Shown here: positions 55,906 through 64,000 of the stretch, piece after piece | Numbering within the stretch: the stretch's first letter is position 1 | Layout: every line of letters begins with the position of its first letter | Assembly: GCA_030141605.1 (NCBI GenBank) | Contig: JAQGDQ010000914.1 | Coordinates: 16,889 to 80,888, forward strand | Direction of reading: 5' to 3' | Length of the DNA: 64,000 nt | Source: Tubiluchus corallicola | Taxonomy: Eukaryota > Priapulida > Priapulimorpha > Priapulimorphida > Tubiluchidae | The notes under the pieces: model-generated | Databases searched by the model: none | What the model was told of the DNA's origin: nothing | The model's input: only the letters and a program-made list of their open reading frames with translations | Made by a program: the position numbers and the translations under genes

Positions 55906-56427
55906 CAGGGATGAGAATGACAAAATGCAAAAAACTCTGAAACAGGCCGAGGGTTTTGGGGTCACCTTGGCCCCCAATGGGGTTGAGGGGCAAAGTCCCC
56001 TTGGAGCCAGCAAGAAATTGCAATTTTGTGACCATAGAGAACCTCTAAGTGGACTTAAAATATCAGTTACCTTGTTTCACGCATAATTTAAAATAACCAA
56101 CTATCAAGGATACATGATGCCTAATTGTCTCAAAAACGCCTAAGTACTGGCTGCTCCTATGCAAAAGTATATAAAAACTGTATGCAATTGACTCAAATAA
56201 CTCTGCATAATTGACTCTATATTTTTATACATAGAGATATACACGTGGTTACATAGATGTATGTGATGTAAACAAAGTGACGGCCTGCCAACTAGCGGTC
56301 AGCTTGTGAAATAATGTAATGGGTCCGTAAAAATTTTTTCAACGAATTTACGCGATTTACAAAAATGGCACTACTGGTCTTCCAAACACCCAGAATTCCG
56401 CGTATCCACGGAAAATTCTCATCCCTG
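55906..56427 (-). mobile_element. MITE family B, copy 4
   Basis: 522 bp with CAGGGATGAGAATGACAAAA...TCTCATCCCTG ends. A perfect 6-bp duplication TAAAAA is at 55900-55905 and 56428-56433. Confidence 0.88.
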
Positions 56428-57799
56428 TAAAAAGGCCTTTCAAGATCTTGGAAATCACCATTAAATGACATGTTTATGTTTCGTGCTAAGGCAATGTGGC
56501 TTCTAAAGCAATTTATGTTCTTCACAGACTTTACAGTAAAAGGTTATGAATAAAGTCAGTTGTAGTTACCAAATGCTTCTACACTCTGGCATTGCAGTTT
56601 GCAGCATAAATTAAACAAAACCCAAGGAAAAACTGTAATTTTATCATTTTGTACAAAATAATATAGTTTTTTGTCTCTGTTATCCATTTACAGTTCACAG
56701 TATTTAGTACAACTGTATTATTATAAGTTCTCATGTTGACTTGTTCAGTAAAATGGTAAATTCAGTGATTTGTTAATTATACATGACGTAATATGAATGA
56801 AATCGTAGGTATAGATGTAGGTTGCAAATTTAGATTCTACAAGTAGCTGCTAACTGCAATACTTATTTAGATTACTAATCTGACACTCTTGCCTTTAACA
56901 GTGGAAGTTTAGTAAAAGTGACGTGCGTCTTTTGTAATATTTTTGTTAATGTTACGACACCTACTTTATGGCAAATAAAGATTTAATATACTGGTTATGT
57001 GCTATTTGGTACTAATAAGTGACCGGTCTAACAAAACTGTCAAGATACACAGATGCAGGAGTGACCATGATGCATTTTCCTTCGTCTTCAAACTGTCAAG
57101 TAACACTTGCAATGTCAAGGATTTTTGTTTGTTAAATTTAATATAGCGTTTTACAGTTACAAGTGGCGACATCTGGCTTCAATATTTGCGACCTAGTCAA
57201 AAACCGGTCATTCAAGTTTCAATGTGTTCAAGTGATGACGTGTTTCTGTGTAACTCACGATTTAATGCCAACGATGTATGTAAATTTTATTTAGTTATTT
57301 ACTGAAAGTCTCTCATTAATTTCGATTAATCGTAATCGATCCTTTGATAAGAAATGAATTAGTTTATTAAAGGAATTTATATATCTTGTTTCAGATAAAA
57401 TGTATAATTTTGTGTAATGGCGTCTCAGTGTCAGGTATGAAGTAAATGACTAAGGGGCACGTGACGTGAAGATGGTATACAAACGATAAACTGTTATGCT
57501 AAGCAAAAATGATGACTTTGTTTGTCACCATAAAGCCCAAACATGCAAGCTCAAATCATTATGACATGCAAGAGCTGTAATGAATCGCATATTATTGGCA
57601 CGCGTATTTAACAATGTTTACTAAACTACCTTATCACAGGCATGTAAATGTAGAAACTTTCAATGGCAAATTCTACATTCAGACATTTTGGGGAAAAAGT
57701 GCAAGTTCGCTTCATCGCTGATGGCATGAAATGCTAAGAATAGAGAGAATACTCTCGCTTAATAAAAATCAAACCGTAATTTTAGGTTTTGGCAAATCT

Positions 57800-58060
57800 A
57801 GTTCTCAAATGAACCCAACATTAGGAGCCTGAATACAAGAAAGATTTAACTTGCCACAAACCAAGTAAATGAATTGTTACGGCTGGATGACATCAAACTA
57901 TTCTCAACACTCTTTGCAACTTTTCAGAACTGAAATCGATCAGTGGAATTCCCTCCAGACAGAAATTGTGAATGTCACAAGAGTTGATACAATTAAAAGA
58001 AAACTTTATAAATATATTTTTATAAGAGGGTATATTACAATTAAAAGAAAACTTAATAAC
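57800..58060 (+). mobile_element. Degenerate non-LTR retrotransposon tail
   Basis: Pieces in two frames, including LDDIKLFSTLFATFQN and QWNSLQTEIVNVTRVDTIKR, resemble the C-terminal W-N-LP...I-FK-L motif of LINE ORF2 proteins. The motif ACAATTAAAAGAAAAC then repeats three times to about 58105. It is a frameshifted remnant. The sequence before it (56434-57799) shows nothing I can identify. Confidence 0.45.
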
Positions 58061-58159
58061 TGTACATTATCTACAAGGTACGTTACAATTAAAAGAAAAC
58101 CTGATAAAAATTATTTTTACAATAATATCATTTATAATTATATGTTCTTTACTAACTAG

Positions 58160-59765
58160 CTTGCGGTGGCACGATATCCAGTCAATAACTAATTCACCAG
58201 GATTACTGAAATTACGGACAATCTTCTTCATCACACTTACCTGAGATGGTAAGCACTGCATACAAGTTACCACAGCCTTACTAAAAATGAAAATAAAACC
58301 TATGCATACTGACATTCCTTAGACACCGATGCCGCTCATTACGATTTAGCGCCAGGAAACTAATTACCTTTCAATTGCAACTTCAGTGACTTTTATTCGA
58401 TTTAGTTTCCACTATTTTGTCTCAACATGCTGAGAAATACGTTTTTCCAACGAATTTGAGTAAATCTACGGAGTTGTAAATCCTAATAAAAGACACCTTC
58501 GGCAATTTTCACTTCAGAATTTTGTTCAGTTCGATTTTGTTGACTAATATACCATAAAATTCACCAGAGCCTCAAACAATCTAAAACGATTTTCGCTTTT
58601 TTTCCTTATGCATGACTTGTCTATTTCAATCAAATGCCGTAAGCGGTTTTTGATGTGTAAAATTTTGGTCGTAGTCTTCTCAGTGGGCTAGCACTCACTT
58701 TGTTCAAAGCTATTTTCATCATACGGCTAAACAAACGCACAATAATTATTATAACTGTTGCGCAATAGTATTAACAATAATACTTAGTTGGCGCACACAA
58801 GTGAAATACTGTGCAATATAAATTTGCAGTTTTCGATGTAGCTTGTCAGTATCGCTCGTCAATGACAGACGTTCAGTCCTTCCGAACACTAATATCTCAA
58901 ATCTACCAGGTCTACCAAATCAAGGCAAAGTTCATGATATTCGGCAGGGTTTCTTTTTGTTGCATGCCGACCTTTAGATCAGTCCGTTAATGTATTACAT
59001 CCCTTAAAATGTTCTGAACAGATCTCAACCGACTTTGTTATTGAACTTGTCATGAATTTGTCATCCAAATCCTGCATTGTAGATCATCTGCATACTTATC
59101 TCTTGAAGAAAAGAATACGAGAAATAGCACCTACTGCGAGAAGGGACGCGGCGTGATTGAAAAGTGATTCGCCCTAGGAGAAGCATTATATCACGGAACT
59201 CAGAGAACGCGAGCAGGAATGAAAATGTAGGGACAAAAGAGAGGGCCAGGGTAGATGAAATGCTGTCGATTTGTAACCTTACGCTCGAGAATTTAGGACT
59301 GGTTCTAACGTTATATCAAAAAATAATGATATGGTATTATAAGAAATAAGTTTGACTAGAACAACTGGTTGAGGGACTCACTAAATTTGAACCATGGTGG
59401 ATGAAAAATCTGACTCCGTCAGTCAGACTATAGATGAGAAATTGTTTGTAGTACATTCATGTGAGGTTTCTCGACAATTTCAAGATAACGGTACTTACTG
59501 CTTACGGCTTTTTAGAAATGACATCATCGGCACCATCTTGAATTTAAGTGGCGGATCGAAATTCGATTTTGTTAATGGGTGCAGAATTTGATCTGGTGTA
59601 TTATTCCTATATTTTTTATAACGATCCATTGCGAAATCATGAAGCCTACAGCTTTTTTCAAAAATGCAACAACAACAACTAGGAATTGAGATTTGAGTTT
59701 AGTCCGTCTACCAAGAAGAACAGAATCGCTTGAAAATAACCACGCTCGTGTCACATCGGCTTACG
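58160..59765. other. Intergenic, no gene recognised
   Basis: Moderately AT-rich sequence with short frames only. A frame at 59164-59349 has no supporting motif. No RNA gene or transposon ends were seen. Confidence 0.5.
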
Positions 59766-59769
59766 TAAA

Positions 59770-59922
<153 letters not shown>

Positions 59923-60269
59923 AACCCTTTCAAAGACAAGTTTTAAATCAACAAGTCATTCAAAATAAATGCGGAAAAATTTCCTGTCACTATTGTTGAA
60001 ATTTATAGGATGTATCCACAATTTTCAGTGTAAACTTGGTGAAGGCGTTTCTTCCCGTTTCTCAACTGGTCCCACCAAGGAGGTTTAATAGTAGGAGTAT
60101 ATGAAACCTCCTTGGGTCCCACACACTCAACGATTTTTGCCTTTTCAATTACTTCTCTGTATCATCAGACTGTATGTACACGTGTGGCTGTCACGCACTT
60201 TCTTAAGAAAATTCCAGACGCTTAGTTCAGAGGATTAAGTCCGTTTTTTATCGCTAACAAACCGTTCTT

Positions 60270-60640
60270 TTTCTTCTTCCCAGCTTATCCCTATTCGGGG
60301 TCGCCGTTGTGAATGAGTCTTCTCCACGCATTCCTGTTGTTGACCATCTCTTCATTTATGTCTTCCTACATGATCTACACCGACTCCTCTTTTCAGGTGT
60401 CCGTACCATCGCAATCTTGCGAGGCTTCCACTACTTTTACTGTTCCTCTGATATAATTATTTCTAATTTTATCTCTTCTTGTTATCCACACCATCCATCT
60501 CAACATCCTCATCTCCACCACGCCCATTTTCTTCTCTTCGGTCTTCTTAAGAGAAGCTGCTTCCGGCCCATAGATTAGAGCGGGTCCTTTGTGGACTTTA
60601 CCTTTAACTCTCACCGACTCATTCATTTTGGCGCAGTTTT
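60270..60640 (-). mobile_element. Non-LTR retrotransposon C-terminal fragment
   Basis: The minus strand reads ALIYGPEAASLKKTEEKKMG then VVEMRMLRWMVWITRRDKIR and NNYIRGTVKV, matching the common LINE ORF2 pattern of (ALxYGxExWxLKKxxEKKLxVxEMRMLRWM, then DKIRNExIRGTxKV). The 5' part is missing and the frame breaks after the motif, so it is a dead fragment. Confidence 0.85.
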
Positions 60641-61724
60641 TACAGGCTCCTGACCCTAACCCTCCCTATTTATCCGGGCTTGGGACCGGCACTGAGTTGG
60701 GCTGGCTTGAGAGTGGCTAGGTTGTCGCTAACAAACTGGCATCAGTGCTTCACCTTTTATTAGCAAGCCCATGGTGTAACTTGGTTAATTTCTTTATTGT
60801 TTTGCCGAATTACGTGTTGAGTACTTTACACTTTATGGCTGTTTTTCACACTTCCTGCATTTAAATTTTTGACGTGGAAAACGTTTTCGAGCTTAACCAC
60901 TAAAGCTATAAACTTGTAACTGTCACAGCTAAAAGCAAAGGTATCGTAATTCCATACCGTGAGATTTCCAACTTTGTTGGATACTCACTTCTAATATTAT
61001 TGCTATCTAACTTCGGCATACTTTTTTGAGCTGCTCGATGTATTTTTCGATATTGAAGATTCAGAATATGTCAGAATGATTCATAAAACAATCAGTAAGT
61101 CTAATTATTGCTCCAGATTTCTTTAAAGTTTCTTTTTGGATATGGCAATTAGCCAGCCGTCTCATTTGTGTAATAATTATGAGAGTTAATGGCATTTTTA
61201 CAACAATCATCGTGACTGTGGTACAGAATTTCGTGATAAATACAAACTTCGCCTGCTTCAGACTTCTGTTATCTTTTTCTAGAAAACAGTTTCGTTCGGT
61301 TCTCATCAGTGAATCTAAGTAAATTCTAGAACATAACATGAGATTGATGATGATGATAATGAAAATAACGATAACGATAACAACAACAACAACGGAGATG
61401 CTTTATAATTTTTCAAACAAAAAATGTTTTATGATAATTCGCATTAACCAAAACGTTGGTACTTTAAATTCCCAATGTCCATTAGAGCCCCTTACAGTAG
61501 GCGTCAGACCACGCCTAGTCAGCTGATTGCGTGCTGTACAGTACTACTGGTAGCTAAGCTTTCCCATGGATGTGCTGGGTTACTGTTACCCAAACAACGT
61601 GTAATCCGTCCCTGGACCTGGGTGGAAGCTTGGACTATGAACAACGGTGCCCAGGTTGCGTGGTGTTACAGCTAAAAGTTTAGCAGTCGGTTATCACTAA
61701 GCATTAATTTTGGCAACTTCCAGA
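60641..61724. other. Upstream region of the creatinase-like gene
   Basis: Contains short CAA/GAT microsatellite-like runs near 61350-61395 and a GC-richer block at 61480-61680 just before the first coding exon, which could hold promoter or 5' UTR. No clear TATA box was seen. Confidence 0.4.
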
Positions 61725-63989
61725 ATGAACTTGCTGCTGAGAAAATGCCTTCGAGTTCGAACCAAACCATTGATATCACAGCTGAGATGGAATTCCACGC
61801 AATCACTAATGCCCAGGACAGTTTCCCTGGGTGGAGGAGAAAAGGTAGGTCTCTGTGATACAGCATGTGAGCTTAATGTTATGTTTCGTAACATGATTTT
61901 GATCTGCATGAAAATAGTAACGGTATTCTTGGATTTTTATAGATATAATAGTGATAATTTGCTTAATTTTATTGCATTGATATTTAGTTATGATTTTGCA
62001 TGATGAGTTTTTGATTTTAGTTAGTTTTAGTTAAGTTTATTATTATCACATTCAGTACAATATAATGACATTAAGCACACAGTGACATCAAAATTATTAC
62101 ATCTACTGTATTAAATTGTTATGTTTCATACACTATCGTTATCATAAAAGAATAATTGTACTGCAGTGGGCTAGAGAAGCAAAGACTTGTATAAGCCCAC
62201 TGTCATGTGAACCCGATAAAAAAAGAATGGATGAATGAACAAAAAGGAAGAGTAGAAGGATGTGTTAGTGGAAATGGTAGGAAGAAAGATAATAGATTGT
62301 GCTATGTTGAATAAATTTACATAATTTTAATGTGTTCATAAAATGCATGATGTTTTTTTTGTTTTTAAATTTATTGAGTTTTTACTAAAATTCGAGTCAC
62401 ATACAAATTATATCATATTTAGCGTGCTAGTACGTAATTCAGAATTATTATAATTATTTGATCAGTGATCCTCGGCAGTGATCTGGGTTAACATAACTGA
62501 GTTGGGATGGCTGATTAGATAACGCATGTTCTTCACCACCCCTTCCCATTTGATTGGCCATATATGATAGTAAATCTTAGCTAATGTTATATGTTGACAT
62601 AGACAATAAATGCTTTGATTTGCTCTTTATCTATGACTAGAAAACTGTTTCCCTGGTATGTAACTAAAATATCGACGGTTCATTAAAAACATCGACGGAT
62701 ACCTTCTATCACTGCCAAATTAAATATGAAAAATCTACTTTTCTGGATATGTATTCATATTTTCACCTTTTATTGTGCCCATTTACTTTAAATGCCACTA
62801 GCCTTTTTAGGGATGGATTCTTTTAAAAATTAATAAAAAAAGAAAAAATAGTTAGGTTTACACAATAATCATAACCATTGCAGATCATGTAGCCAAAAAA
62901 TTTAATAACTTTCATTTTTTATTTGTGTTTACTAACCATTAAGACCGTGAAATAAGATTTTACGAAGCTGTAGTGCAATAATTCAAGCTTCTCATCGGTT
63001 TATGTACGAAACGAGTGCACAATTACTTGTGGTGTGTTAATAACACTAGGACTCAGATACATACATTTAGATATATTTGTGTAGTTTTTATATCGAAGGA
63101 AGCAGTCCGACTGCTTGTAGTGTATTAATTATGTGATACATTGTAGTTGTACTTGTTTGTTACTTGGCTCTTACATAAAAGTGGACTCAGTAACTACTTG
63201 TGGTGTGTTATAAAGTACATGTTCTATACGAATATGAAGTCATTTTGCGAGGAAGATAAGAATTTTTTAGCACTGGGCCCCTAAAATGTGGCTCCCCTCA
63301 AAATTTGGCGCCAACTTAGGCTACAACCTAGTTAGTGTATTGGTAAATGCACACCTACCTGGCATTTTCTCTTCTTAAACGTAGGTGAAAGGGTTGTTTT
63401 CAAAGGAAGAGATGGATCGGAGAATGCTTGGCCTCAGGTCTTACATGGAACAGAACCAACTTGAAGGAGTACTGCTGACGTCTATGCACAATATTAACTA
63501 TTATGCAGATTTCCTCTACTGCTCATTTGGTCGTCATTATGGACTCGTGGTAACTCCCACCAAATGTGTGCTTCTCTCTGCAAGTAGGTAAATTCCATGC
63601 ATAACTACCCATATTATGTTGCACAATCTTGCAGATTCTTTTAGTAAGCTTCCTTTTCAATGATTTGCAGGAGACGTGACTGTCTAGTTGAAGTTTTTAA
63701 GCCAGATGGAATTACGTAGTGGCTTCAGAATAACAATGATCTGTAGCCTCATTTTTTGCTTGTTGCTCATTTTCTATATTTAACAATAGACATAGATGGT
63801 GCTCAGCCGTGGAGACGTATTCCGCATCACTTTGACAATGTTGCATACACGGACTGGCAAAAAGATAACTTCTTTTTCTTGGTGCAGCAGCAATTGGGCG
63901 AGACGTCTGGCAAGATTGGCTTAGAAATGGATCACATGACTGTTGATTCACTGAAAAAGATCAACGAAGCATTACCTAATCAAGAAAAG
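61725..63989 (+). CDS. Creatinase-like amidinohydrolase, 5' part (3 exons, runs off the window)
   Basis: Exons 61725-61844, 63385-63583 and 63790-63989 (continuing past the window) join at phases 0 and 1. The joins restore SANIDGAQPWRR, a motif of bacterial creatinase. Other matches are TSMHNINYYADFLYCSFGRH, YGLVVTP and VAYTDWQKDNFFF, covering most of the creatinase N-terminal domain. Known reaction: creatine + water to sarcosine + urea; the active-site pita-bread domain lies beyond the window, so activity cannot be judged. Residues 1-28 (MNLLLRKCLRVRTKPLISQL RWNSTQSL) are Arg-rich without acidic residues, like a mitochondrial presequence. Met29 starts MPRTVSLGGGEKVKGLFS, which lines up with the bacterial start. 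The ATG at 61725 is preferred because the leader is complete from there. Related M24 enzymes (ectoine hydrolase, Xaa-Pro peptidase) are less likely given the motif match. Confidence 0.88.
62480..62625 (+). mobile_element. Possible non-LTR retrotransposon 3' end
   Basis: GTTGGGATGGCTGATTAGATAAC...CACCACCCCTTCCC then AATAAATGCTTTGATTTG: the same hairpin-plus-AATAAA layout as 17560-17680 and 39250-39350. It lies in intron 1 of the creatinase-like gene, which otherwise shows no recognised element. Confidence 0.35.
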
Positions 63990-64000
63990 GTAATAAGTGA

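Overview
This window is animal nuclear DNA. Its genes have many GT-AG introns, it is AT-rich, and it is packed with transposons, MITEs, minisatellites and microsatellites. The recognisable genes (POMK, STING, NFXL1, CACTIN, creatinase) fit a metazoan. The compact gene spacing and a creatinase gene suggest a marine invertebrate such as a sponge or cnidarian. The species cannot be fixed from the sequence, so this assignment is an inference.

Layout. (1) 125-5657, plus strand: a three-exon protein O-mannose kinase (POMK) gene whose second intron is largely an AGC-type trinucleotide repeat. (2) 8367-11206, minus strand: a five-exon gene for a 375-residue protein made of two STING cyclic-dinucleotide-binding domains in tandem, with no transmembrane part and no C-terminal tail. 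A 5S rRNA-like sequence starts at its stop codon. This is the most unusual gene here. (3) 16816-41023, plus strand: an 18-exon NFXL1 gene (887 residues). Its introns hold at least seven tandem-repeat arrays, including about 59 copies of a 30-bp unit, plus LINE, SINE, LTR and MITE insertions. (4) 44837-47341, minus strand: an intronless CACTIN coding region (834 residues). (5) 49361-53908, plus strand: three exons for an unrecognised 113-residue single-pass membrane protein. (6) 61725 to beyond the window edge, plus strand: the first three exons of a creatinase-like enzyme with an added mitochondrial-type leader.

The genes do not form a pathway. POMK acts on dystroglycan glycans in the ER, NFXL1 is a zinc-finger membrane protein, CACTIN is a splicing-linked nuclear protein, creatinase is metabolic, and the tandem-STING protein points to cyclic-dinucleotide sensing. 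The rest is mobile-element debris. Several families are multi-copy within the window, which allowed their ends and target-site duplications to be read directly. Coordinates for genes are coding spans; exon limits are in each entry and were chosen from GT/AG sites that keep the frame and restore family motifs.
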